DNA of 64,000 bases. Source: Mesostigma viride. Lineage: Eukaryota > Streptophyta > Mesostigmatophyceae > Mesostigmatales > Mesostigmataceae. The DNA lies in the NCBI GenBank assembly GCA_009746045.1, contig RPFO01000213.1:9521536-9585535 (forward strand). The letters are read 5' to 3'. The translations under genes and the position numbers were made by a program. The first letter of the stretch is position 1. Each line of letters starts with the position of its first letter. Positions 34,619-45,458 of the stretch are shown here, piece after piece. The notes under the pieces are model-generated. The model searched no databases and was not told the origin of the DNA. It was given only the letters and a program-made list of their open reading frames with translations.

Positions 34619-35690
34619 GTCTCCCACCACCACGTGCCCCTGCCCACCACGCCCACGCGCCCAACAAGGCCACCCACCACGCCCACGCAGGCCACCCACC
34701 ACCACACGCACGCGCGCCAGCAACCAACACACCAATGCATGCCATGTGAGACATCCGCGGATGCCACCCACGGCATCGACGCGCCGGCCACCCATGCAGG
34801 CCCCCCGCGGACGCCACCCACCACACCACCCACGCATGCCATCCACCGGCACACCCGCGCATGCCATCCATCATGACACCCACGCATGACATCCACCGCC
34901 GCCACTGCCACCACCCACCGCGCCCACGCATGCCAGCAACCACATCCCCGCGTGCCAGTGACCCACATGTCCATGCATGCCATCAGCTACGGTCCCCCCC
35001 GCGGCCCATCAATCGCCATACCCACGCACACCACCGACCTCCAGGCCCACACATGCAACAAACCGCGGTGTCCACGAATGCCATCCACCACCACGCCCGT
35101 GCGTGACAGCAACCACGCCCACGTGTGCCAACAACCACGCACACGTATGGGACCAGCCACACACGCGTGCATGCCGTTGACCACCACGTCCACGCACGCC
35201 AGCAAGTACACCCACGCGTGCCATCAACCACGCGGCGCACGTGTGCCATCCACCGCGCCCACGCATGCCACCCCCAGACCACGCATGCCATCAACAATAG
35301 GCCCACGCACGCCCTCGACCACCACGCCCACGCAGACGTCACGGACGCCACCCTCCGCCACCACGCCCACCAACCACCGCGCCCACGCATCCTATCGGCG
35401 GCACCCGCGCGTGCCATCCACCCCGCCCAGGCATTCTAGCAACCCCCGGGCCCTCGCACGCCCACAGCCACGCCCGCGCTGGCCCTGCCCCATGCCCCCC
35501 CGTGCCTGATCCACCACCACGCCCACGCGGGCCCTCAACCACGCCCTCGCATGCCATCCACCACCGCGTCCACGCCGGCCAGTATCCACGCCCGGGCATG
35601 CCACAGCACGTCGATGCCCGGGCGCATGCCAGCACCCACACCAGCGCGGGCCATCCACCACCCACATGTGCACGTGTCACGTACCGGCTT
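34619..35690. repeat. Degenerate minisatellite (CCACGCATGCCATCCACCA-type)
   Basis: About 1.07 kb of imperfect 20-35 bp units built from CACGCATGCCA and CCACCACGCCCACG. All six frames are partly open because the sequence is repetitive; none looks like a gene. It is the right flank of the retrotransposon. Confidence 0.85.
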
Positions 35691-35940
35691 CGCCCGTTTG
35701 GGGGCCGGGCCGAAATCGTTCTCGGCAGCACGATGCGCTTCGCCGGGCCCGGTGCCTGCGGTCCACTCCGTAGGACTAGTCACACGGTGTTTGCTGACTG
35801 AATGCGCAGCCTGTCCGTCACAAGGCCACATCAGAGGGGACATGTCACGCAAACGAGGGAAGTGTTTGGGAGGGTAGTGATCGGGGGACGTGTTTGTGAG
35901 GGTAGTGGTCTGACATCCCGCCCCGCCGTCCTTCCGTCAG
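35691..35940. other. Short unique stretch between repeats
   Basis: Nothing assignable beyond a duplicated GAGGGTAGTG motif near 35870 and 35900. Confidence 0.4.
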
Positions 35941-36700
35941 GCACTCCGCTCTCTCTCTCCCTCTCTCTCTTCCTTGACTCCCTCCCTCCCTCCCTCCCTC
36001 CCTCTCTCTCTTCCTTGTCTCCCTCCCTCCCTCACCTCCCTCCCTCCCTCCCTCCTCCCTCCCTCCCTCCCTCCCTCCCTCCATCCCTCCCTCCCTCCCT
36101 CCCTCCCTCCCTCCTCCCTCCTCCCTCCCTCCCTCCCTCCCTCCCTCCCTCCCCTCCCTCCCCTCCCCTCCTCCCTCCCTCCCCTCCCTCCCTCCCTCCC
36201 CTCCCTCCCCTCCCTCCCCTCCCTCCCTTCCCTCCCCTCCCTCCCCTCCCTCCCCTCCCTCCCTCCCTCCCTTCCCTCCCTCCCTCCCTCCCTCCCTCCC
36301 TCCCCTCCCTCCTCCCTCCCTCCCTCCCTCCTCCTCCTCCCTCCCTCCTCCCTCCCTCCCTCCCTCCCTCCCTCCCTCCCTCCCTCCCTCCCTCCCTCCT
36401 CCCTCCCTCCCTCCCTCCCTCCTCCCTCCTCCCTCCTCCCTCCCTCCCTCCCTCCCTCTCCCTCCCTCCCTCCCTCCCTCCCTCCTCCCTCCCTCCCTCC
36501 CTCCCTCCCTCCCTCCTCCCTCCTCCCTCCCTCCCTCCCTCCCTCCCTCCCTCCCTCCCTCCCTCCCTCCCTCCCTCCCTCCCTCCTTCCCTCGCTCCCT
36601 TCCTTTCTCCCCTCCCTCGCTCCCTTCCTTTCTCCCCTCCCTCTCTCCTTCCTTCCCTCCCTCCGTCCTTCCTTTCATCCTCCCTCTCTCCCTGTCCCGC
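35941..36700. repeat. (CCCT)n / (CTCC)n simple-sequence array
   Basis: About 760 bp of pyrimidine-only CCCT/CTCC units with occasional CTC or CCCC slips, degenerating to TTCC/TTTC at the right end. Purine/pyrimidine strand asymmetry is complete, so triplex formation is possible. Confidence 0.95.
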
Positions 36701-37100
36701 TGTGCGGCGGGTAGTCCTCGCTGGTGCATTATATGGCCGGCGGGCGAGCAAACGTGCAGGTTCGAAAAGAACGACGCGAAAACAACCAAAACAAACGTAC
36801 GGACTGGCAACGTACCCGCTGTGCGGCCTCGCTGCGTCCACCCGACGCACGCGGGGTGTCGTTGCGCACCCCGCCTGGTGGCTGCGCCGGTTGGGCAGAA
36901 GAAGCCGCGGTACGACGCGGTGGGTGGGGCGGGTGGGACGGGGGTGCGCCAGAATGGGGGCTGCATTAGCGAGGGGAAAATGGTGTGTGCCGGGCCCACG
37001 CGCAGCCGAACCAGGACATGACGGGCAGCACACCCAACATTCCACACCCACCACCCATCATCCTGCAGTCCCACAAGCGTGCGTTTGCTCGGAGCCCCAC

Positions 37101-38371
37101 CTGCACGGGGTGGCCAGCGGCCGAGCGCTCCGTCTCGGCCTTTTCCGCCTTGCGCGCCGACTCAAGTCGAGTTTTTATTCTGGCCTCCAGGTTCTTCACC
37201 TGCACCGTCGGCCATCACATGCAAAGAAGACAAACACGTGCGTCGAGCAAGCACTCGCCGGGCATCAGGGCGCGCGGGTCGCTGTGAGGTGGCAATCAGG
37301 CGTCGGGCGGGAAGGGTGGTGCGCGTGTGTGTGCGTGTGTGTTGGGGGGGGGGGGGGGGGGGGGGGGGGAGAGGGAAAGGCGAGTGTACTGCGACGCAGA
37401 CAAGACAACGGGCAGGGACGAGATACTTCCCATGCGAGCGTTCGGCGGCTGCAAGCGACCTACCGCGGACTTCTGCTGGTCATCTTCCGGATCGCCGTCC
37501 TCTCTCATCTGCGTCCGCAGCAATTCCCTTGCCGACAGGAGTCCGGTCACCTTCTCGTCGGCGGTAAGTGCACTGGTGCCGGCCACGTACTCCACGTGCC
37601 ACCAGTAGTCAGGCAAGGTTGCCTTGCGCTTGTGCACCTGCAGTGGATGGCACTCCGAAGCACCATACCGTGCAACAGGATCGCATGCAAGGGGGTCAGC
37701 CAAGAGTTAGGCCGGACGTGGGGCAAGGCTCGCAACCCCGACTCACACCATTGCACAGAACCAAACGGGCACGCACCCCCGCAAGCACGAGTGACCAAGC
37801 GCAGGTGTGCGACGAGAAAGCCGGCTATGGGGAACCCTGTCCGCGCTGGCTACGGGGTCCACCACCAGCAAAGCCACGACACACCGTGCGACGCTATTCC
37901 CAACCGGCCCGCTTGCATACCATGTAGCGGAGTGTGTGCAGTATCGGCGTGCGGGGTGCCTCTCACGTGGACCCCCGCCACCGCGTCACCCCAACCCAGC
38001 AGTCCTGCTTGCCATTGGAGAGTGCCGTATCACGTAGTGCTAATGCTTCGGAACGCTCCGCTCCTATTGTCATGAGCGACGGGGTGGGCGCTTGCGTCGC
38101 ACTACGGGATCGCCGCTGTCCTCTACCGAGTGCTGCCAGCGGCTACCACAGTCCGCGCGCCGACATGCGTGTGGTCTGCCTGCATTTGCGAGGGGACGCG
38201 CCACGTCCTCCTGACCAGTCCATCGCGGCGACTGGTCTCACCCGCCCCCCCTCGTCATCTCGTCACTCCACCTACCCGCTCCTCACGACGTGGGATCTCG
38301 TCCAAGTGGTCGACGGCGGACGCGGGCAGCTCCTCGAATTGCTTCGGGAGCTTGCGCCTGATTGCCATCAT
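37101..38371 (-). CDS. Possible multi-exon gene with coiled coil, internal exons only
   Basis: Three minus-strand exon candidates, all phase 0 with AG/GT borders: 38371-38276 (32 codons, MAIRRKLPKQFEELPAS), 37637-37464 (58 codons, RKATLPDYWWHVEYVAG then LLSARELLRTQMREDG) and 37199-37101 (33 codons, VKNLEARIKTRLESARKAEK). Together they give an uninterrupted charged sequence that looks coding and ends in a coiled coil. No family is recognised. The G26 run at 37344-37369 would lie in the second intron. The first and last exons were not found; an open stretch at about 40165-40350 ([19 protein letters not shown]) ending in a GTGAGG donor may be an upstream exon. Confidence 0.4.
37344..37369. repeat. 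G26 homopolymer
   Basis: An uninterrupted G run after a short GTGT tract. Confidence 0.95.
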
Positions 38372-38549
38372 CTGTCGCCCCCCGGTCACAGCAAACAAGA
38401 ATCGGCCGCAACACGCACGATGTGGGAAGACGGTGACGATAGTGGCCCAGGAATTAAGTGGGAATGTCAAAAGAACGGAAGAGCGCCGCGTCTCCCACCA
38501 CACGAAAGCAGTGGTACAGCCGCAACGTGTGCTTGGTTTGAGCAGCACC

Positions 38550-38635
38550 GTGTTAAGCAGGTGTGTGTACGTGTGTGTGTGTGCGCGCGTGTCATGTGTG
38601 CACATGTGTGTGTGCGTGTGTGTGCAAGTGTCGGG
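38550..38635. repeat. GT-rich alternating tract
   Basis: Alternating GTGTGC/GTGTGT with CGCG and CACATG interruptions. It has Z-DNA-forming character and no gene. Confidence 0.8.
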
Positions 38636-38729
38636 TTGGGCGGGATCCACGTCAAAAGCTTCCCCCCTACCAGCCGACTAGGCATCCACTTCCCATGGAG
38701 AGCGCTGCCTCGAGATACCAATCTCGCCC

Positions 38730-38824
38730 ATGGCCATTGCCCCCACCCCCCGACCACCCACCCGCCCCCACCCACGTGCATTCCAGCCAGCCAGCCAGCC
38801 AGCCACCCATGCATGCATGCTAGC

Positions 38825-38857
<33 letters not shown>

Positions 38858-39060
38858 ACCCCACCCCCCCCGCCCCCCCCCACCCCCCACACGCATGCAT
38901 GTATGGCAGCCACCGACTCACCCACCCCCCGCGCACACGTGCACGCCAGTCCCACCCACCCACCCACCCCCCCACCCACCCACCCACCCACCCCACCCCC
39001 CCACCCACCCACCTTCAGTGCCCCCCCCCCCCCCCCCCCCCCCCCTCACACACCCGTGCA
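38730..39060. repeat. C-rich simple-sequence cluster
   Basis: CCAG repeats near 38780, a C32 run at 38826-38857, CCCA repeats at about 38950-39012 and a C25 run at 39021-39045. Confidence 0.9.
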
Positions 39061-40527
39061 TGCGGATGGGCGCATATGGCCTCCCCCAAGAAGGGTGAGC
39101 ACCGGGCGTGCTGCAGCAAGTAGTCACAATGGAGCAGTGAAGGACTCAAATAGATGCGGGCCAAGCCTCCGGTGCAGCCCACGTAGGAGAGAGAAGCAGG
39201 TGATAGAGTGGCAGCGGGCTGCACCAATGCCGGAGGTTTGGCAATGGCGTGGTGTCTTATGCAGTCATGGTGCTGCCCCAGCAACATGCGTGCACGGCTG
39301 TATGTGGTGCTGCGCGTCGACTCACTCCCAATGGCTGCACTGCAAAATCCACGTACATACGTGTCCAAATGACCATCGATGCTGCCGTATGTCACTGGTG
39401 GTATGGTAACCCTCTCTCTAGAAACGGAGATTCGGCATTGTCACCATGACGTTGGCCCCGAGGTCATTGTGTGCGCAAGTGGTGGGTCATGGGGTGTCAT
39501 ACTGGATGCGCTAAAGCCGCATGATTTGACCCGGGCATGAAAGACAGCAGCAAAAACTGCGTTTTGTATGCTATGGAAGGTCACAACCAGGTCTATTGGT
39601 GACCTCGGCCTAGGTGCATGCTTTCCCGGACCTTTGTGGTTTATGCATTCAAGTCCGGGTGCCTTGTCCGAAAGGGTCACGGCCCTATTGGATGTAAAAA
39701 GCGAACGAACTTGTAATAAAAGTGACTTTTCATGCTGTCAAACTTTCCCAACGTGTTTTAAGGTGGGATGCAAACGGAGACTTCACAATGTCGTCCTGCT
39801 GGAGGACCACCGTTCACTTTGCATGCGAGTTTCTGGGTCAATTGAATTGGCCTTGGCGTTGACTGCGCCCCTCTACAGCGTCCGTCTATACATGCAAAAA
39901 TGGCAACAAATGTGAACTTTCTGCTGTAATGCGTCACGGTTAGCCTTGCCATGGTCGTCCTCTGGATGACCCCCCATGTCTGGGCGTAAACAGTCCTGTG
40001 TATGTGCCCAGCACGGGAGCCTCAAACCTGGGTTGGGCAAGCTTTGTCTTGTCGGTCAGGTAACTAGTTGGACGACATCTACAAAACAGTGTTACGTGGA
40101 GGTGGGCGGGTTGGAGGTGCCGGGGGGCGGGGTGACGGGGTTGGGGGGGGGGGTGGATCGGTGGAAGTGGACCTCACCAGCTCGATATCTTCCTCCCTGT
40201 GCGCAGCCGCTCCCGATGCCGTCGTCGCGCCCGCCGCACGCCCGTCGTCGCTTTCCCCCGCCGCGCCCCCGGGTGTATCACCTTTCTCTGATAGGACACG
40301 CGCGCCGCCGGCCACCTGGCACTTTGCAGGACAGACGAACAGGCACGGCTCCGTGTAAAACGGGGTCAACCACATCCACCACCACCATATCCACCGCCAC
40401 CCGCCACCACCGCCGCAACCGTTCGTCAGCTCATCGACGTGGCTACCTCCTCCCCCCACCTCCCCCCCCCCCCCCCTTTGGATCACTCAGCCCACTGGGA
40501 GAAAAACCATAGGGAGAGGCGAACGTA
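39061..40527. other. Intergenic region, no firm gene
   Basis: ORFs here are short and lack domains. The only coding-like stretch is the minus-strand segment at about 40165-40350, mentioned with the coiled-coil gene. Confidence 0.4.
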
Positions 40528-41615
40528 CCACCCACCCACCCACCCACCCACCCACCCACCCACCCACCCACCCACCCACCCACCCACCCACCCACCCACC
40601 CACCCAACCAACCAACCAACCAACCAACCAACCAACCAAGCAAGCAACCAACCAACCAACCAACCAACCAACCAACCAACCATCCAACCAACCAGCCAAC
40701 CAACCAGCCAACCAACCAAACCAACCAACCAACCAACCAACCATGGAGCCGACCGACCAACCAACCAACCAACCATGCAGCCGACCGACCAACCAACCAA
40801 CCCACCAACCAACCAACCATCGAACCAACCGACCGACCAACCAACCAACCAACCAACCAACCAACCAACCAACCAACCAACCAACCAACCAACCAACCAA
40901 CCAACCAACCAACCAACCAACCAACCAACCAACCAACCAACCAACCAACCAACCAACCAACCAACCAACCAACCAACCAACCAACCAACCAACCAGCCAA
41001 CCAGCCAACCAACCAACCAACCAACCAACCAACCAACCAACCAACCAGCCAACCAACCAACCAACCAACCAACCAACCAACCAACCAACCATGGAGCCGA
41101 CCGACCAACCAACCAACCAACCATGCGGCCGACCGACCAACCAACCTCCCACCCACCCGCCCAACCAACCAACCACCCACCCAACCAACCAAGCAACCAA
41201 CCAACCAACCAACCAACCAACCACCCGCCCAACCAACCTCCCACCCACCCGCCCTACCAACCAACCACCCACCCACCCAACCAACCAGCCAACCAACCAA
41301 CCAACCAACCAAGTAGCGAACCAACCAACCAACCAACCAACCAACCAACCAACCAACCAACCAACCAACCAACCAACCAACCAACCAACCAACCAACCAA
41401 CCAACCAACCAACCAACCAACCAACCAACCAACCAACCAACCAACCAACCAACCAACCAACCAACCAACCAACCAACCAACCAACCAACCAACCAACCAA
41501 CCAACCAACCAGCCAACCAACCAACCAACCAACCAACCAACCAACCAACCAACCAACCAACCAAGTAGCGAACCAACCAACCAACCAACCAACCAACCAA
41601 CCAAGCTACCAACCA
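40528..41615. repeat. (CCCA)n then (CCAA)n tetranucleotide array, about 1.09 kb
   Basis: Begins as CCCA units and turns into long CCAA blocks with sparse interruptions: CCAG, CGACCGAC, CATGGAGC and AAGTAGCGA, each recurring two or three times. That indicates duplication of larger blocks within the array. ORFs of several hundred residues on both strands are artefacts of the tetramer. Confidence 0.95.
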
Positions 41616-41639
41616 ACCACCCAGTATGCCGGGACACAA

Positions 41640-41951
41640 TCTGTGGGTACACGCGATTGCAACAAGCACGCGACGTACGTGGGGTGGGGGCGCGGCAGCC
41701 TCGTGCGACGGTCCCGGGTTGGACTCGACGTCCCCGTCCTTGGTCAGATCCCGTTTGGTCGCATCCCGCTGCCTATGCCACGACGCACGGTTCTTCCGCG
41801 ACAGCGCCCGCCAGTACCCCCTCGGTCGCCGAAGGTTGATGAAACGGGCGTCCCATGACAAGCTTGAAGACTGGGGCTGGGATGTGTGCCGACAACGGAG
41901 GTCGTTCTGCATGCGGCCAAGTAGCGGTGCGGGCGTGGAGAGTGCAGACAA
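41640..41951 (-). mobile_element. 5' fragment of a LINE coding region with a 2A-like peptide
   Basis: The minus-strand frame contains ATG 41951 (MSALSTPAPLLGR), [36 protein letters not shown] and then [11 protein letters not shown], before running into the CCAA array. DVESNPGP (41709-41732) fits the 2A consensus D-V/I-E-x-N-P-G-P. In known non-LTR retrotransposons, 2A sequences sit near the N terminus of the ORF, upstream of the endonuclease. No endonuclease or reverse transcriptase remains here, so this is a fragment truncated at the array. An unrelated host protein is possible but less likely. Confidence 0.55.
41709..41732 (-). other. 2A ribosome-skipping motif (DVESNPGP)
   Basis: Codons read D-V-E-S-N-P-G-P, with TKDG before and S-H after. 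In 2A sequences the Gly-Pro bond is skipped by the ribosome. The upstream residues are less hydrophobic than in strong viral 2As, so activity is uncertain. Confidence 0.75.
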
Positions 41952-41974
41952 CGGATGATCAGAATGTGGCGCAC

Positions 41975-43740
41975 GTGCTCAGTGGTTGGCTAGAAACGGT
42001 ACGGCGCGCTTAACCCGTTGAGGGCGAGGAGGACGGTGAGGTGGCTGGAAAATACACGCGGCAGCAAACGACCTACGCGCGCCATGTCAACACGCCTTGC
42101 CAACAGGGTCGCACGTCACCGCACGTGCATAGCCCGGAACTGGATGGCGGCAGCTATAGTATCCCAGATGGACCGGGTGCAGCGACGGATTTTAGCGGGG
42201 TGGGTGGGGGGGCGGGGCGGGGGTGGGTGGGTGGGTGGGACGGAAGGAAGGCAGTGATGGAGGGGGGGGCGGAATGGACAAAAGATGGGACGATGGAGGG
42301 GTGGGAAGGGAAGTGGGGTGGACAGGAAGGAAGCGTGCACGCGCGAGACCGGTGGAGGGGTACTAGCCCTTGACATGGAGGTGCAGGGTTTGGCTATAAA
42401 AGGATGGCTCCTGCTCTGGCGAGCCAGGTTGTTTCTCGTCATACCACCAACATTGCGCGGGGAAAGTGAGGCACGGCCGGGCCACGGCAGCGGTGGGCCG
42501 GCCCCGCGCATTAGCGTCGCGTGCGTGTCTTTCGATGATCGAATGCAGTAGTGTACACCATGAGAGACGGTGAACGCCGCGTCGACGGAAGAATGGTATA
42601 ACGAAGGCTTGCACAGTGGGTATAGCGGACGAAGGAGTAACCCAGTGAGACGAATGACCGGATGGTAAGTTGAAAGCACGGCCGAGTCAGCGGCCGAGGC
42701 AATGCTGTAGACAATGGACGTACCGCGTGCATCCTTGGCGTTTCCCGCCGGACGCCGAGACACGATGTCCCGCGGTCAACACCTGGAAAGGTGCCGTCGT
42801 CCCCGCCGGCGGCACCAGCAGGGGCGTGCTCCGCGCCATGGACCACTCTCGTCGGACGAGCGACATCAGTGTCGCCTGCGGGGAAGGGGTGCGAGGGGCG
42901 GAGGTGGATCGTCAGTGCCCGCGGGCGGGCGTGCGAGGCGGGGAAAAAAAAAACAGTGGCGGGAGCGACGAATCGAAGCTAGACGGCCAACGGAGCGAGT
43001 CTATTGCACGCGAGCACCTCACCGAAAAAGGCGACAATGCCAGCGAACAGGAGGACAATGAGTATCAACATGCACCGTCGCCGGTGCGCGCGATGCATCT
43101 TCAATGCTCGCCTCCATCGACGGGCGGAGGACGTCATGGTCGACGCACCTAGAGGGTTACTAAATGGCAGAAGACCGACTGCTACTTGTACACGAGTTCT
43201 ACCCCGTAATTCGGTCTGTAACAGGGAATGGCCAAACGCGCTGGCACGGTGTCGGTTCAGGTACCCTTACTCTGAGCCCGATCGGGGCGTCGAATGGCGG
43301 CAGCAGCCGGAAAACGGCCGGGCACACGCTCCACGGGGCTACGCCGCATATAGAGGTGGCGGACAACACGAACCGAACGGCTCAAAGACGGTGGATATGG
43401 GGTCAGGTCAGCTAGCAAGGTTCGACAGCGATTGGAATCCGATGCGGCAAATGCAATGTCATTCGATTTTTGGAGCGATCAGCTCGACAGCGAATACGGC
43501 TTCCTTCGGCGATTTTCGACAGGGTGGCCTTTCGGCGATGGCGTTCCGAGTTTTATTTTGGTCGGACTTTTGATCAGGATAAAGGTGGCCAGTGTCCGCT
43601 CACGATGCGCTGGCGTGCCTGCTCTTGGATGGCTGGTGTCGCGCGACCGCCGCGTGTCACTCGTTGCCTTTTTGGATGTGACCATTGTGATGTGTCGGGC
43701 GTGTACAGTAGCACAAACTCCGCCCTGGGCTACAGATTCC
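41975..43740. other. Intergenic region, no supported gene
   Basis: Contains GGGT-rich repeats at about 42200-42240 and an A9 run near 42946. ORFs on both strands are short and without domains. Confidence 0.45.
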
Positions 43741-43884
43741 AAACGACCTTAGCCGAACCTGTCCGGCCGGCCACAGCCTGTGATCCCCTGGATTATACAG
43801 TGCGACACGATTCCACGCACATCCAACTATGTTAACTCCAACTATATTTCTTGTGCCGGACGGGTTGTTGACAGAGTCCTGACA

Positions 43885-43958
43885 TGCACGTGGCGGCTGC
43901 CCATTGACCAACCTACGACGATCGTCGTAGGTTGGTCAATGGGCAGCCGCCACGTGCA
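43885..43958. repeat. Perfect 74-nt palindrome (copy 1)
   Basis: Two 37-nt arms with no spacer, centred on ACGA|TCGT. The arms start TGCACGTGGCGGCTGCCC. It could extrude as a cruciform or be transcribed as a hairpin. Confidence 0.97.
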
Positions 43959-44107
43959 GGGGGATAACTTTTGCCGAACCTGTCCGGCCGGCCACAGCCT
44001 GTGATCCCCTGGATTATACAGCGCGACACGATTCCATGCATATCCAACTATATTAACTCCGACTATATTTACTGAGCCGGACGGTTTGTTGACAGAGTCC
44101 TGACATG

Positions 44108-44177
44108 CACGTGGCGGCTGCCCATTGACCAACCTACGACGATCGTCGTAGGTTGGTCAATGGGCAGCCGCCACGTG
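44108..44177. repeat. Perfect 70-nt palindrome (copy 2)
   Basis: Same palindrome as copy 1, one tandem unit downstream, with a mismatch only beyond the 35th base of each arm (CA versus TA). Confidence 0.97.
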
Positions 44178-44223
44178 TAGGGGGGACAGCCTTGGCCGGA
44201 CCTGTCCGGCCGGCGACAGCCTG

Positions 44224-44237
44224 TGATCCCCTGCATT
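44224..44237. repeat. LINE target-site duplication, left
   Basis: TGATCCCCTGCATT, inside the third satellite unit; partner at 49469-49482. Confidence 0.85.
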
Positions 44238-44318
44238 CCAGGTAAATAGGTGTACGTTTATTCCAAATATAGCCAATAGGTAATCCCTGCTAAGCCTAGG
44301 GTATCAAGATGTCAGTGG

Positions 44319-45458
44319 CTAAAACGGAGCCTTACTAGACCACGGAAGCCACTGGACTTCTAATGGGTTGTCATTGGGCATGTGGGTAAAGATCCTGTTT
44401 TTGCCCATGAGGTCATGAAAGATCTCAAGTGGGCTGGGCTTATCCTGGTCCGCGCCAGGGTCCCAGATTTTGTTTTGTTCATTTGCAACCATCCAGTAGC
44501 GTCGCATGCCGGAGTTCCATAGGTAAATGAAGCGTGAGAGAACCCCAGCTTTGTCGAAAACTGTGCGCCTATTGAACACCACATCGTTTCGCACCGTCCA
44601 GATTGTATATAACATGCATGTGCGGAGCCATATCCACGCTTGTTGTGAAAAGGTGAGCTCAAGGCCAGGGGTGCCAGTGATGCCAAAGATAATGGAGCGG
44701 GTAGACACCGGTATGATAGGCTCAGACGTCCAGGCTGCCCATAAACCAATCAACCAGGTCCAAACTCCCTGGAGGCTACACCATAAAAATCGGTGTTCCA
44801 CAGTTTCAGTGGGGTTGGTACATAAACATGTAGCAGGGTGTTGAAATCGCCGGTGGAGGATCTCCCCAACCCCGATGGACCGGTGCATCAAGAGGTGTTG
44901 TACGTCGGTCGCGCGGCGATCAATCAGCGGGTGGTCAGCGGCGAGGGTGATGTTGCGGACCCAGGTGTGGCCAGGCCACTCAGTAGCGCCCCAGCGTGTC
45001 CGTCCGGGGTGGAATTGATGGTTTTTATGCAAGAGCATTGTGTAGCCCCACTCTGCCGTGTACTCGTAAAGGCCTTTTACAGTTCTGCTGTCACCCTGAT
45101 TTAGCACCCAGCCAAATTCCACTGGATCCAATGACAACATGTCCAGGCGGGTTGATCCCACATGTAGCCAAATAATAGCAGCGTCTGGAAGGTTGGGGTT
45201 GGGTTGGTATACACATGATTGTTCAAGGGACCAAGGTACAACCCGAATCCGGTGGCATAGCTGGGTGGGGAGGAACACCACTGCAGTTGTAAGTTGAGCC
45301 AGACAGCCATTGTGGCCGCTCAGCGGCGCCAGTAGTTGAACGTGCAGGGTTCCAAGGGGGAGTTCTGCGATCACCTTCCCCGAGCATGTTGCGGTCGTGC
45401 TGTATGGACAAAAGCAGCACCATTCACCAGCTTTATAGGGGGCACGGGGAGAAGTCAT
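44319..45458 (-). CDS. LINE ORF2 C-terminal part (zinc-knuckle region) in a separate overlapping ORF
   Basis: A 379-residue ORF beginning MTSPRAPYKAGEW. Residues about 200-240 have CLCTNPTETVEHRFLWC followed by W, the zf-RVT-type motif normally found at the C terminus of L1-like ORF2. Its ATG overlaps the stop of the main ORF2 in the four bases ATGA (45458-45455). So it is either translated by termination-reinitiation, or the two were one ORF split by a frameshift. The motif's usual location in one polypeptide favours the second reading; the exact ATGA favours the first. Confidence 0.75.
   Translation of the reverse strand: MTSPRAPYKAGEWCCFCPYSTTATCSGKVIAELPLGTLHVQLLAPLSGHNGCLAQLTTAVVFLPTQLCHRIRVVPWSLEQSCVYQPNPNLPDAAIIWLHVGSTRLDMLSLDPVEFGWVLNQGDSRTVKGLYEYTAEWGYTMLLHKNHQFHPGRTRWGATEWPGHTWVRNITLAADHPLIDRRATDVQHLLMHRSIGVGEILHRRFQHPATCLCTNPTETVEHRFLWCSLQGVWTWLIGLWAAWTSEPIIPVSTRSIIFGITGTPGLELTFSQQAWIWLRTCMLYTIWTVRNDVVFNRRTVFDKAGVLSRFIYLWNSGMRRYWMVANEQNKIWDPGADQDKPSPLEIFHDLMGKNRIFTHMPNDNPLEVQWLPWSSKAPF

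Larger units (their letters stand above)
43752..44237. repeat. 221-222 bp tandem satellite with palindromes, two units plus part of a third
   Basis: Units begin at 43752, 43973 and 44195 with GCCGAACCTGTCCGGCCGG or a close variant. Each full unit contains CCTGTGATCCCCTGGATTA, AACTCC-ACTATATTT and a long palindrome. The third unit is split by the LINE and resumes at 49483. Confidence 0.9.

Noticed and set aside
34587-35509. His/Thr/Pro-rich ORFs after the 3' LTR
   Set aside because: Minisatellite translation only.
35802-38075. A 757-residue plus-strand ORF and 340-409-residue minus ORFs
   Set aside because: Mostly Leu-Pro-Ser or Gly-Arg-Glu runs from the CCCT array; no domain.
40439-41858. 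PTNQ and GWLV repeat proteins of 370-500 residues on both strands
   Set aside because: Translation of the CCAA tetramer in all frames; only the non-repetitive minus-strand N terminus (2A region) looks coding.
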